Notes: a model not told the origin generated them from the letters alone. A DNA stretch of 64,000 nt from Clostridium fallax (GCF_900129365.1 NZ_FQVM01000011.1:1-64000), one strand, 5' to 3'; shown: positions 8,915-17,943, numbered from the stretch's first letter. Made by a program: numbers and translations.

Positions 8915-10636
8915 TTATTTATACTTATGATGTAATAATTCATGAGCCTTACCCTTACCGGCTTCTCCAAAGTAAGTTTTATACATTTTTATTAAAGCAG
9001 TATTTTCATGAGATTTTCTCTTTTTAAGGTTTCTATCCTGATTATATAATACAGATGCTCTAACCTCCCTAATATTAATATTTTCTCTTTCGCTAGATGA
9101 AATATGTGGTTGTCCACCTCCATTTACACATCCCCCTTCACAGGCCATAACCTCTATAAAATGATATTGCTTTTTGTTTAAATTATCAGAATCCATAAAT
9201 TCTTTTAAATTTTTTGCTCCATTTACTACTGCAATATTATATTCTTTATTATTTAATATTACCTTTGCTTCTTTTATTCCCTTTAATCCTCTTACCATTT
9301 TATATTCAATATTTGAAAGATCTTGATTTTCTATAAAATCCTTAGCAGTTCTTAAAGCAGCTTCCATAACCCCTCCAGTGGCTCCAAATATAGCTCCTGC
9401 ACCAGTGTACTCTCCCATTGCAGGGTCACATTCACTATCTTCTAAGTTTTTAAAATCTATTTTCTTCTCTTTTATAAACCTTGCTAGTTCTCTTGTTGTA
9501 ATTACAGCATCTATGTCTCTATATTCTTTATATTTCATCTCTTCTCTATCAGCTTCAAATTTTTTAGCAGTACAAGGCATTATTGTTACAGTAAATACAT
9601 TTTTAGGATCAATATCCTCTATATGTGGATAATAAGTTTTAGTTGCAGTACCAAAAATCTGCTGCGGTGATTTAGCTGTAGATAAATTTTCTAAATAATT
9701 AGGATAATAATTTTCAACCTGTCTTACCCATGCTGGACAACAAGATGTAAACATTGGAAAAGGACCATTATTTTTTATTCTTTCTAAAAGCTCTGTAGTC
9801 TCTTCCATTATTGTCATATCTGCACCAAAATTTATATCAAAAATTTTATCAAACCCTAAAAGTCTTAAAGCAGAATATAATTTTCCAGTAACATCTACTC
9901 CATAACCCATTCCAAAAAGTTCACCCATAGCAGTTCTTACTGATGGAGCTATAGCTACTAAAACATGTTTTTTAGGGTCTTCTAAGGCTTCCTTTACTCT
10001 TTCTATGTGTGATTTTTCATATAAAGCATCTACAGGGCATGCCATTACACATTGTCCACAAAGCAGACATTTTCCTTCATCAAAAGAAATACCATTTTTA
10101 GGTCTTATAATCTTTACATCATCTTTTTTATAAAATTCTATTGACTCTGTTCCTGTTTTAGCTTTACAAGCCGCAACGCATCTACCACATTTAACACATT
10201 TACTTCTATCTATAACTAATGATTTACTTCTATCATCTATATAATCTTTTTTATTTTCCACAATAAATGGTTTAGATGCTCTTCCTTTAGTTTTTATAAC
10301 AATTTTTAAAAACTCACAATTCTCTCTCCTCTTACATGGACCACATTTAAATTCATGAGTATCTAATAATTTTGAAACTTTTTCTTTTGCATTTTCTAAA
10401 ACTCTTTCTGATTTTGTATTTATTACCATTCCATCTTTAATTATAGTATTACATGCAGTAATTAGATTTTTTTCTCCCTCTACTTCTACCCCGCATATTC
10501 CACAGTTATTTCCACCATTACAGTCTTTTAAAAAACATAAATTAGGAATATCTATTTTGTTTGCTTTAGCTAATTCTAAGATTGTTATATCTTTACTTTC
10601 TTCAATTAAAACTCCATTAATAATGACTTTTTTCAT
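8915..10636 (-). CDS. hydA: [FeFe]-hydrogenase, monomeric CpI type
   Basis: Cytoplasmic hydrogen-evolving enzyme that takes electrons from ferredoxin; 573 residues, almost the length of C. pasteurianum CpI. In order: a 2Fe-2S ferredoxin-like domain (Cys in NLCFLKDC, NCGICG, ITAC), the His/Cys 4Fe-4S site HEFKCGPCKRRENC, two 4Fe-4S motifs (CVKCGRCVAAC and CLLCGQCVMAC), then the H-cluster domain with L1 TSCCPAW, L2 MPCTAKK and L3 MACEGGCVNGGG. The Glu, Ser and Cys positions of the known proton path appear retained (IMEETTEL, NLSTAK, TSCC). An oddity is Glu in MACEGGC, where CpI has His. The ATG follows GAGGTGA. Maturases HydEFG are not in the window. Confidence 0.97.
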   Translation of the reverse strand: MKKVIINGVLIEESKDITILELAKANKIDIPNLCFLKDCNGGNNCGICGVEVEGEKNLITACNTIIKDGMVINTKSERVLENAKEKVSKLLDTHEFKCGPCKRRENCEFLKIVIKTKGRASKPFIVENKKDYIDDRSKSLVIDRSKCVKCGRCVAACKAKTGTESIEFYKKDDVKIIRPKNGISFDEGKCLLCGQCVMACPVDALYEKSHIERVKEALEDPKKHVLVAIAPSVRTAMGELFGMGYGVDVTGKLYSALRLLGFDKIFDINFGADMTIMEETTELLERIKNNGPFPMFTSCCPAWVRQVENYYPNYLENLSTAKSPQQIFGTATKTYYPHIEDIDPKNVFTVTIMPCTAKKFEADREEMKYKEYRDIDAVITTRELARFIKEKKIDFKNLEDSECDPAMGEYTGAGAIFGATGGVMEAALRTAKDFIENQDLSNIEYKMVRGLKGIKEAKVILNNKEYNIAVVNGAKNLKEFMDSDNLNKKQYHFIEVMACEGGCVNGGGQPHISSSERENINIREVRASVLYNQDRNLKKRKSHENTALIKMYKTYFGEAGKGKAHELLHHKYK

Positions 10637-10679
10637 AAGTTCACCTCTAAAATTTAAATAAGTATAGAAATCCTATTAA

Positions 10680-10708
10680 ATTTTACTACAATTCAAAAGC
10701 AAAGTCAC
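10680..10708 (-). promoter_or_regulatory. Candidate hydA promoter
   Basis: On the minus strand GTGACT (10703-10708) and TAAAAT (10680-10685) are 17 bases apart, about 45-70 bases upstream of the hydA start. Confidence 0.4.
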
Positions 10709-10778
10709 TACTAATTAATTATAATTATTACATAATATTAGATTTTTAGTCATATTAATACTATAATTGTATAATTTT

Positions 10779-11498
10779 CTATAAGCTTTCACTCCAATAC
10801 ATTACAGAACTATTAGAGTAATTTAAAGCTATTCCAAAGGTTCCACCATTACTTAAATTATTTTCATAATCTTCTTTATCTACTAAGAATATCTTGTATT
10901 TACTACTACCATTATTTAAAAATTCTTTAACTGATTTAGGAATTTCAATTTCTTCAGCAACTTCTGAGAAGTTATCTATTTCTTTATAATTTTTCTCTAT
11001 TAACTTTTTATCTAAATTTTTAAATTTCTCTTCTGGAAGTTTATATTTTAAATACATCTGTGCAGATCCTTGTAAAAATTGAGGATGTTCTAAAAACTCT
11101 ATATCAGAAGCATCTTTAGGAATTGATACAGGAAAATGATTTATAAGTGGATTTTCATCATAATTATAAATCCTTAATATTCTATTATAGGAACTAATAT
11201 TTTTAATAGTTCCTGTAGAATCTTTAAAGGATATATAAAAAAAATTAATTATTACTATTAATAAAAAAAGTATTAAATTAAAAAAATTTGAAAATCTTGT
11301 CCATTTAATCTTCTTATTATTTTTTACTACAATATATAAAGATATACTATATAATATTAATGGTACCAAAGCTATTAAAATACTCTCATAATGTATATAT
11401 CTCGTAAAAAATAAATTTTTTATTAATGTTATTAAAAAAGCAAATATAAATATAGATAATACTATTATGTTGCTTTTAAACTTTTTTATAAATTCCAT
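10779..11498 (-). CDS. Membrane protein of unknown function
   Basis: Product of 239 residues. The first ~100 residues contain three hydrophobic helices (about 10-30, 40-60 and 72-92); the rest, rich in Lys, Glu and Asn, has no hydrophobic helix and probably lies outside the membrane on one face. I recognise no enzyme motif. AGGAGG precedes the ATG by about 11 bases. It is on the same strand as hydA, ending 142 bases before that gene's start, but a separate candidate promoter lies between them, so joint transcription is uncertain. Base composition matches the neighbours. Confidence 0.75.
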   Translation of the reverse strand: MEFIKKFKSNIIVLSIFIFAFLITLIKNLFFTRYIHYESILIALVPLILYSISLYIVVKNNKKIKWTRFSNFFNLILFLLIVIINFFYISFKDSTGTIKNISSYNRILRIYNYDENPLINHFPVSIPKDASDIEFLEHPQFLQGSAQMYLKYKLPEEKFKNLDKKLIEKNYKEIDNFSEVAEEIEIPKSVKEFLNNGSSKYKIFLVDKEDYENNLSNGGTFGIALNYSNSSVMYWSESL

Positions 11499-11665
11499 AA
11501 TTATAACAACCTCCTCTTTATAAATGATATTTTATCATAGTTAAGTAAACTTATTAATAATTTACAAATAAATTCCATGCATTTAAGTTAATGCTTATAT
11601 ACTAAAATAACAATAATAAAACCTAAGCATAAATAAAGAAATATATTTTAAGATAAGGAGTTTTT

Positions 11666-11935
11666 ATGGCCTACGTTTATATAGTTATATGTTGTGATGA
11701 TACATTATATACAGGTTGGACAACAGATATAAAAAGAAGACTTTATGAGCATAATTATTCTAAAAAGGGAGCTAAATATACTAGAGGTAGAAGACCTGTA
11801 AAATTAGTTTTTATGAAAGCCTTTTCCTCTAAAATAGATGCTCAAAAAGAAGAATACTTAATAAAAAACTTAAATAGAAGAGATAAATTAATTCTAATAA
11901 ATTCTTCATTAAATGAAATAAATAAAATACTATAA
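11666..11935 (+). CDS. GIY-YIG domain protein (YhbQ/UPF0213-like)
   Basis: A single-domain GIY-YIG protein of 89 residues. The two signature strands read AYVYIVICC and LYTGWT, followed by the Arg-containing helix KRRLYEHN, a KGAKYTRGRRPVKLV segment and the helix AQKEEYLIKNL holding the expected catalytic Glu. Size and motif order match the stand-alone YhbQ/YurQ family, linked to DNA repair or nucleic-acid processing in other bacteria; the substrate is not known. AAGGAG lies just before the ATG. It is monocistronic, with a hairpin terminator right after. Confidence 0.9.
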   Translation: MAYVYIVICCDDTLYTGWTTDIKRRLYEHNYSKKGAKYTRGRRPVKLVFMKAFSSKIDAQKEEYLIKNLNRRDKLILINSSLNEINKIL

Positions 11936-11956
11936 AATTCAAATTAATTTTATAAA

Positions 11957-12017
11957 AAGCTGTATCAAAATCTAAACCATCTAAAATATATAATCGGTAA
12001 GATATTTGATACAGCTT
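11957..12017. terminator. Long-loop terminator between convergent genes
   Basis: AAGCTGTATCAAA (11957-11969) pairs with TTTGATACAGCTT (12005-12017). The 35-base loop has a further ATCT/AGAT pairing. It separates the GIY-YIG gene from the YcxB-like gene. Confidence 0.65.
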
Positions 12018-12033
12018 ATTAATATAAACTATA

Positions 12034-12564
12034 TTATACTTCATTATTTTTTATTTTATTATTTATAAGTTTTACAAAATCTTGCTTTTTGTTTTCGTCT
12101 TTAAAAGCTTTAGGTGGAACTATATAAGCTGTTAGCTCTGTTAAAATTATAAATAAATATCCTTTATACTCTACTAACCCCTTAATTTTTTCCCAATCTG
12201 TTGAATTTTTACCACTTGGTGATATTTCTAATACTCTTTTGTCATCTAATTTTATAGAATAGTTTCCAAAAAGTTTCTTAGATTCATCCTTTTTAAATAT
12301 CTTATTCATACTTTTTGTAACATGTCTTTTAAAATATAAAGGATAAAACCCAATCCATATTATAGCTAATAAAACAAAAGACATTATAGATATATAGTAG
12401 CTACTAGAATCCTTATTGGAAAATAAAAAACCTGCAACTATAAATATTACAGCTGGTACAAATCTTTGAAGCATTACTGCTCTTTTGATACTTTTTAATG
12501 TACTTGCTTGATACAAATTATATTGTATCAAATCCTCTTCATTTATATTAAATCTAATTTCCAC
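12034..12564 (-). CDS. YcxB-like membrane protein
   Basis: Product of 176 residues with two adjacent membrane helices near residues 33-50 and 58-75 and a cytoplasmic C-terminal part. The C-terminal pattern (a Leu-rich strand, TDWEKIKGLVEYKGYLFI, then an Ala/Tyr strand ending IVPPKAF) is typical of the YcxB-like domain, a family of unknown function. The start is GTG, preceded by GGGGGAAAG. The gene follows the RelA/SpoT-domain gene by 31 bases on the same strand and is probably in its operon. Confidence 0.8.
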   Translation of the reverse strand: MEIRFNINEEDLIQYNLYQASTLKSIKRAVMLQRFVPAVIFIVAGFLFSNKDSSSYYISIMSFVLLAIIWIGFYPLYFKRHVTKSMNKIFKKDESKKLFGNYSIKLDDKRVLEISPSGKNSTDWEKIKGLVEYKGYLFIILTELTAYIVPPKAFKDENKKQDFVKLINNKIKNNEV

Positions 12565-12595
12565 TATCTTTCCCCCTATTTTAAAAATATATAAT

Positions 12596-14128
12596 TTATA
12601 AAACTTTAAAAAAACTTTCTATTTCATTATCTTTTAATTCACATAAAAAGTCTAGTCTATCTAAAGGATTCAAAAATTCTTTTTGTATATCCATATTTAT
12701 TGGACAATATTTAATTTCCTCTATCAAATCCTTTATTATTTTTTTATCTACTTTTTCATTAAATATAGTTAATATATTAACTCTAAATAATTTAAAGAAA
12801 ATAGTTTTAACTTGTAGCCATTGATTATAATCTCTTACATTGTTAACTATAATATTTATAAAATTTATTATGCACTCATTTATAGATTCTATATTATTAT
12901 CATATATGAATTCTATTGAATCTACTTTTTTAAAACAAATTGCTAATTCTTTTAATAATCCTTCACTTATTTCTCTTCCCTTATCTTCACCAAAGGCTTT
13001 GATTAAAGATTTAGCTCCTTCTGTTGTGTAAAATAAATCTTTAAAAAATAAGATAAAACTATAAAAATCTTCTACATTGTCTCCAGGCTCTATATGAAAT
13101 AATATTTTAAAGAAAAGATTCCACTGAAAATCTTCATTTATTGATTTTAATAATGTTTGTCCTACTATTTTAGAAAAATCGTCTTCAAACTCTATTTCCC
13201 TCTCAAAAATAATTTCCTGAGAAAAATCTACATTATCATAAGATAATTCATTTAATCTTTTTAAAGTATTTAACAAAGTAGCTGTATATTCTTGTACATC
13301 TGTTACATAATTAGATCTAAAAATATATTTCATAACTGTTTCACAGGATTTTTTAAAGTCTATTACAAAACCTATAGAAGTTTTCATTCTCTCTGAAAAT
13401 AAATCATATATACCTTTTGCAAGCACTCCTTGTATAAGTTCTTTTCTTATGTCTGTTTTTTCAGAATCTATTCTATTAAATTGTTCATAAATAATTAGAA
13501 GTTCATTATCTATCATTGCTAAGTTCTTTTTTAAAGAACTCATTATTTGTTTTAGAAAATTATCAGTAAGCATGTAATTAAAGTTTTTATATATTATTTT
13601 ATGTTCTATTTCTCCCCAAAAGACGTTAACTAGGGATTTTATTTGAAGTTCAAATCTAACTCTTTCTTCTCCATCTATGTAAACACCATCTATTCTATAA
13701 ATTTCGAAACCATTTTTTTGTAATTGAGGCTGTTTTCCAGCTAGTTCTAAAAATATTTTTTTATTAATAGGATTATAATAAAAGCCATCCCCATTAGTTT
13801 TATAAAAATAATTTTTAATTAGATGATATATTTTTTTCTCATCATTAATAAATCTACATTCAATTCTTGTACCTATTAAATCAGAAAGATTATAAAAAAG
13901 TTCTTTAGAGCTACTGAATTTTTTATAATAATTGTTTCTAAGTATTTTTTCCTTTAAACTTTCAGTAGATTTAACTCTAGAATTTATGTTTAAATACCCA
14001 TCTCCATAATGACTTAATACTTCTTCAAAATAAATTTTTATTTCATTAGCTATATATTCAAATTTTTCATTAGACTCTTCTAAATCATTTACAACCTCAT
14101 CTATAAACTCAAAAATCTTCAATTCCAT
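12596..14128 (-). CDS. Long RelA/SpoT-domain protein (putative (p)ppGpp synthetase variant)
   Basis: About residues 35-210 form a RelA/SpoT nucleotidyltransferase domain: SRVKSTESLKEK fits RxKxxxSxxxK, DLIGTRIECRF holds the metal-binding Asp, and FELQIKS...WGEIEH..YK corresponds to the ExQIR...W..EH motif. Where synthetases usually have NGYRSxH this protein has NGFEIYR, and QIRT is QIKS, so activity may differ. There is no HD hydrolase, TGS or ACT domain. The other ~300 residues are helical and unrecognised; small alarmone synthetases are normally only 210-260 long. I place the start at the ATG 14128, 5 bases after GGAGG; the ATG at 14138-14140 overlaps that ribosome site. It probably heads an operon with the YcxB-like gene. 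Confidence 0.8.
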   Translation of the reverse strand: MELKIFEFIDEVVNDLEESNEKFEYIANEIKIYFEEVLSHYGDGYLNINSRVKSTESLKEKILRNNYYKKFSSSKELFYNLSDLIGTRIECRFINDEKKIYHLIKNYFYKTNGDGFYYNPINKKIFLELAGKQPQLQKNGFEIYRIDGVYIDGEERVRFELQIKSLVNVFWGEIEHKIIYKNFNYMLTDNFLKQIMSSLKKNLAMIDNELLIIYEQFNRIDSEKTDIRKELIQGVLAKGIYDLFSERMKTSIGFVIDFKKSCETVMKYIFRSNYVTDVQEYTATLLNTLKRLNELSYDNVDFSQEIIFEREIEFEDDFSKIVGQTLLKSINEDFQWNLFFKILFHIEPGDNVEDFYSFILFFKDLFYTTEGAKSLIKAFGEDKGREISEGLLKELAICFKKVDSIEFIYDNNIESINECIINFINIIVNNVRDYNQWLQVKTIFFKLFRVNILTIFNEKVDKKIIKDLIEEIKYCPINMDIQKEFLNPLDRLDFLCELKDNEIESFFKVL

Positions 14129-14300
14129 AGCGTCCTCCATAATTGTTTAAAGTTCTTTATATTTAAATGCATAAATGCTATGTTAATAATTATATACTTA
14201 TATTATGGCAAATTTGTTTCAAAAATACTATAGGTAACTATGGACTTTTCTTTTAATATACTTTTATTCATAAATTTACTAATATTATTTTATAATTTAA

Positions 14301-14339
14301 ATAAACACTATCATAGTATTAAACTTTGATAGTGTTTAT
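14301..14339 (-). terminator. Terminator of asnA
   Basis: A perfect 13-bp stem (14301-14313 with 14327-14339) begins 53 bases beyond the asnA stop codon. Confidence 0.75.
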
Positions 14340-14391
14340 TCTTTATTATAAATAATTACCAAATAAATTTAAATTGTTTTAATATATCTTA

Positions 14392-15408
14392 TTATAGTAA
14401 TACTATATTATTTTTCTCACATTCTTTTATCATATCCTCTGTCCATATAGATGATTGAACTTCTCCTATATGTGCTTTTCTTAAAAAGAACATACAAATT
14501 CTTGATTGTCCAATTCCACCGCCTACAGTGTATGGAAGTTCTCCTTGTAAAAGTTTCTTATGAAAATCTAATTCTTTTCTATCTTCACAATTTGCTATTT
14601 TTAATTGTCTTTCTAAAGCTTCTTCATCTACTCTTATTCCCATTGATGAAAGCTCTAAAGCCATATCTAGTACTGGATAATAAAATAATATATCTCCATT
14701 TAAGTTCCAATCATCATAATCTGGTGATCTTCCATCATGCTTTTCTCCTGACTCTAACTCTCCACCAATACCTTTTATAAATACTGCTTTCTTTTCCTTA
14801 CATATAGCATTTTCTCTTTCTTTAGCTGAAAGGTTTGGATACTTATTTTCTAATTCTTGGGCAGTTACAAAATAAATATCTTCTGGAAGAATTTCTTCTA
14901 TGCCTTTATATTCACTGCAAATAAATTTCTCTGTTTTTTTAAATACTCCATAAATTGATTTTACAATTTCTCTTAGCTTTTCTTCTGTTCTATCTTTTTT
15001 ATCTATAACCTTTTCCCAGTCCCATTGATCTACATATATAGAGTGAATATTATCTAAATCTTCATCTCTTCTTATGGCATTCATATCTGTATATAAACCT
15101 TCTTCATTTTTAAAGCCATATCTATACAAAACCATTCTTTTCCATTTAGCTAATGAATGAACTATTTCTATTTCATCATCCTTAGCTTCTTTCATGTTAA
15201 AAGCAACAGGTCTTTCTGTTCCATTTAAATTATCATTAACCCCAGTTTCTTTTTTTACAAATAAAGGTGCTGAAACTCTTGTTAAGTTTAATACCTTTGA
15301 TAATTCAGCTTCAAAAAAATCTTTTAATTTTTTAATTGCTATCTCTGTATCCTTTAAGCCTAATTTTGTTTCATATTTTTCTGGTAAAATTAATCTATCT
15401 AATCCCAT
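14392..15408 (-). CDS. asnA: Aspartate-ammonia ligase AsnA
   Basis: Ammonia-dependent asparagine synthetase of 338 residues, a class II aminoacyl-tRNA-synthetase-like fold that makes Asn from Asp, NH3 and ATP. Family segments are plain: LSKVLNLTRVSAPLF, the motif NDNLNGTERPVAFN, HSLAKWKRMVLYRYGF, IHSIYVDQWDWEKV, and near the C-terminus TVGGGIGQSRICMFFL. The ATG has AGGAGG upstream. The gene is monocistronic and lies behind a T-box leader whose specifier reads AAC (Asn), so it should be induced when uncharged tRNA-Asn builds up. Confidence 0.97.
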   Translation of the reverse strand: MGLDRLILPEKYETKLGLKDTEIAIKKLKDFFEAELSKVLNLTRVSAPLFVKKETGVNDNLNGTERPVAFNMKEAKDDEIEIVHSLAKWKRMVLYRYGFKNEEGLYTDMNAIRRDEDLDNIHSIYVDQWDWEKVIDKKDRTEEKLREIVKSIYGVFKKTEKFICSEYKGIEEILPEDIYFVTAQELENKYPNLSAKERENAICKEKKAVFIKGIGGELESGEKHDGRSPDYDDWNLNGDILFYYPVLDMALELSSMGIRVDEEALERQLKIANCEDRKELDFHKKLLQGELPYTVGGGIGQSRICMFFLRKAHIGEVQSSIWTEDMIKECEKNNIVLL

Positions 15409-15478
15409 TTTTGCTCCTCCTATTATTTTTCATATGTTTATTTTATACTTTGCAAAGTAATTTATTTTAAATATAAAA

Positions 15479-15771
15479 AAACCCTTCATCCTACAAAACT
15501 AGGACGAAAGGTATATCTTCCGCGGTACCACCTAAATTAACTAAATAACAAGTTCTCCTTAACCAGTACAGAATTTAAACTTATTCGATACTGTCCATTT
15601 TCTAACAGGATGGTTCCGTCCAAGTGTACTTTTTAAAAATTAAATTTCCATTGGAAGCTCCGAGATGTTATTCATTACTAGCTTAGTATAGATCTTTCAC
15701 CATCATCTACTCGCTTAAACCAGTTCTAATAATTACTTCTTCTCATCTTTGCTTTTTTCTATTAACTTGTT
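15479..15771 (-). promoter_or_regulatory. T-box riboswitch, Asn specific
   Basis: On the minus strand the leader holds the T-box core AGGTGGTACCGCGG at about 15520-15533, followed by an intrinsic terminator (CCTTTCGTCCTA, loop, TAGGATGAAGG, then T7; about 15479-15512). Upstream, the stem I region carries the AGATGATGGTGA segment and, at its 3' side, GAATAACATC, whose AAC at 15667-15669 matches an Asn codon in the specifier position. Uncharged tRNA-Asn would stabilise the antiterminator and allow asnA transcription. Confidence 0.93.
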
Positions 15772-15777
15772 GCATTT

Positions 15778-15806
15778 ATATTATCATCTTAAAATATTAA
15801 TGTCAA
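15778..15806 (-). promoter_or_regulatory. Promoter of the asnA T-box transcript
   Basis: TTGACA (15801-15806) and TAATAT (15778-15783) with a 17-base spacer on the minus strand, placed so transcription starts near 15771. Confidence 0.8.
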
Positions 15807-15928
15807 TATTAAATTAAAACTTTTTTATATATTATATTCTTTTTTTCTAATATATAAACCTATTTTATTAAAAATTTCATACTTTTTCTTAAATATTTTT
15901 ATATAAATAATTTTATAATATTAATAAA

Positions 15929-15960
15929 TTAAAGGAGATGTAGTTTTACATCTCCTTTAA
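15929..15960 (-). terminator. Terminator of the DUF2179 gene
   Basis: A perfect 14-bp stem with GTTT as the loop (15929-15942 with 15947-15960) lies 16 bases beyond the stop codon. Confidence 0.8.
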
Positions 15961-15976
15961 TTTCCCATAAACCATT

Positions 15977-16486
15977 TTATTTTTTCAATCCATATCCACC
16001 ATATACTGTCTTAGTATCAGTAACTGAAATTACTGCTTTTATATTACTATTTTCTATTAAACTTATAATCTCATCTTTTCTTTTTCTTTTAGCATGTATT
16101 ATTAAAACCTTTTTATTTTCTTTAAGCCCAGAGGCATCTAGTATTGTAACTCCAAGGCCTGCATTTCTTAAAAGATTCATCATAGCCTTTCCATCTTTTT
16201 CTGATACAATAACATTAATAGTTAATAGTCCTATTGCTAATTTTTCTTCTATAATTGATCCTATATAATTGCCACAAGCAAATCCTAAAGCATAGGCTAA
16301 CATTTTCCAAGGATCATCTTGTATTCCTTCTAATACATCTCCAACTATTAATAACCAAATTACAACTTCAAAAAAGCCAATTACAGATGCTATTAGTTTT
16401 TCTCCTCTTGTTATCATTACTGTTCTAATAGTAGTTAAGGATACTTCAATTATTTTAGATATAAAAATAACAATATACATTAACAT
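15977..16486 (-). CDS. DUF2179/UPF0316 membrane protein
   Basis: Product of 169 residues. The N-terminal half has three hydrophobic helices with the family stretch TIRTVMITRGEKLIAS, and the C-terminal ~80 residues form a soluble DUF2179 domain (about 85-169) of alternating strands and helices. This matches the UPF0316 family; biochemical function is unknown. A G-rich ribosome site (GGGGG, 7 bases) precedes the ATG; a second ATG two codons on is an alternative. It follows the AI-2E-type transporter gene by 36 bases on the same strand and is very probably cotranscribed with it. Confidence 0.88.
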   Translation of the reverse strand: MLMYIVIFISKIIEVSLTTIRTVMITRGEKLIASVIGFFEVVIWLLIVGDVLEGIQDDPWKMLAYALGFACGNYIGSIIEEKLAIGLLTINVIVSEKDGKAMMNLLRNAGLGVTILDASGLKENKKVLIIHAKRKRKDEIISLIENSNIKAVISVTDTKTVYGGYGLKK

Positions 16487-16522
16487 ATTAAAGCCCCCAT
16501 GCTATATTTTTATTAAGATATA

Positions 16523-17629
16523 TTAAGCTAGATAAGTATTTTTTTCTCTAAACTCTTCTAACTTTCTATCTGTATACACTCTTATTATAGCCATAACCGG
16601 TGATGCTAAAATCATTCCTATAGGTCCATAAAATCCCCCACCTATTGTTACTCCTAATATTATTAAAAATGGACTTAATCCAACTTTATTTCCTATTAAT
16701 TTTGGCTCTAAATACCATGCATCAAATTGTTGAAGTAAGAATAGGAAAATAAGAACTATTATAGCTTTTGTAGGATTTATAAATATGTTTATTGAAAAAG
16801 CTACTACCATTCCTAAAAATGGTCCAAAATAAGGAATCATATTTGTAAAGCCAACTACTAAAGATAATAAAAATGCATAAGGTATGCCTATTATTAGCAT
16901 TCCTACTAAAGATAAAAATCCTATTATAGTAGAGTCTATTGCTTTAGTACCAATATATACTCCAATCATTTTGTGTAATGTTCTAACAAAATTTTCAAAG
17001 CTTTTTCCTTTTTTCTCTTTTAAAATCATGTAACATATAGTTTTTGCAAATTTTAAAAACTTTTCTTTATCATATAATACATATATTGAAATAATAAATC
17101 CAAATACCCATTTAATAACATAACTAGTAGTAGAAACTAATCCTGTTACTGCTCCATTTAATATATTAATTGCTACGCTGCCTACTGTCTCTGGCATTAC
17201 GTTTATCTTATGTAGAATTCCAGTTTGATCCATTAAAGTTTTTATTGTATCATTCTTCAATAAATTATTAAACCATTCTTGTATTTGCTTTATATAGCTT
17301 GGAATACTTCCTGTTAAATCAATAATACTATTTACAATGGAAGGTATAAAAAAGAAACATATAATAAACACTAATCCTAAGATTAAGGCATAGGTTATAA
17401 AAAGACTTAACCCTCTTTTAAGTTTACATTTCTTTTCAAATACATTCATAATAGGATTTAATATATACGCTATTATAAAAGCATATAAAAATGTACTTAT
17501 TATTGAATAAGTTTTATCTAATAAAGGAATAAATACATGAAAATTATCTATTAACTTTATTATTACAAATCCTATAGCGACTAAAACTAGAATATCTAAA
17601 TATTTAGATACTTTTTCAAATAATTTCAT
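16523..17629 (-). CDS. AI-2E/PerM family membrane transporter
   Basis: Product of 368 residues, UPF0118 family (YtvI, YdbI, PerM). Hydrophobic helices: two near the N-terminus and one around residue 75, a soluble segment with SIPSYIKQIQEWFNN, then a long C-terminal helix bundle with GIPYAFLLSLVVGFTNMIPYFGP, the most conserved motif of the family, and LEPKLIGNKVGLSP. Members are reported to export the quorum signal AI-2 or sodium/protons, so the cargo here is open. AGAGGTGAT precedes the ATG. It is the first gene of a two-gene operon with the DUF2179 gene. Confidence 0.9.
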   Translation of the reverse strand: MKLFEKVSKYLDILVLVAIGFVIIKLIDNFHVFIPLLDKTYSIISTFLYAFIIAYILNPIMNVFEKKCKLKRGLSLFITYALILGLVFIICFFFIPSIVNSIIDLTGSIPSYIKQIQEWFNNLLKNDTIKTLMDQTGILHKINVMPETVGSVAINILNGAVTGLVSTTSYVIKWVFGFIISIYVLYDKEKFLKFAKTICYMILKEKKGKSFENFVRTLHKMIGVYIGTKAIDSTIIGFLSLVGMLIIGIPYAFLLSLVVGFTNMIPYFGPFLGMVVAFSINIFINPTKAIIVLIFLFLLQQFDAWYLEPKLIGNKVGLSPFLIILGVTIGGGFYGPIGMILASPVMAIIRVYTDRKLEEFREKNTYLA

Positions 17630-17778
17630 CTATATCACCTCTTTTTCCTTTCTAACTCTTATAACTCTAATTCTAACATACATAATCCTTTACAGAAAAT
17701 TAATTTATTATTAATGTGCAGATATTTTTTAACATATACTTATTTTCATATAACTAACTCTTAAAAATTATCAATTTG

Positions 17779-17787
17779 TGGTATAAT
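17779..17787 (+). promoter_or_regulatory. Candidate extended -10 promoter of greA
   Basis: TGGTATAAT is an extended -10; the -35 region is weak. It implies a leader of about 150 bases, which contains the inverted repeat at 17827-17856. Confidence 0.5.
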
Positions 17788-17826
17788 TAGAAATATAAAA
17801 TTCTCATAATTTAACAAATTCACTAC

Positions 17827-17856
17827 TAATGTATTATTCTAATTAGAATTACATTA
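17827..17856. repeat. Inverted repeat in the greA leader
   Basis: TAATGTA (17827-17833) pairs with TACATTA (17850-17856) around the palindrome ATTCTAATTAGAAT (836-849 in the local numbering 17836-17849). It could be an operator or an RNA hairpin. The surrounding 17630-17943 intergenic stretch holds no gene. Confidence 0.5.
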
Positions 17857-17943
17857 TGTTTAAATTTTACAAAATATTAAACTATATAAAGCTATACTTT
17901 TAACTTACTAATAAATAAATTCAATCTAAAGGAAGTGAACAAA

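Noticed and set aside
10637..10778. Rex site before hydA
   Set aside because: No stretch close to TTGTTAANNNNTTAACAA was found; only a plain candidate promoter.
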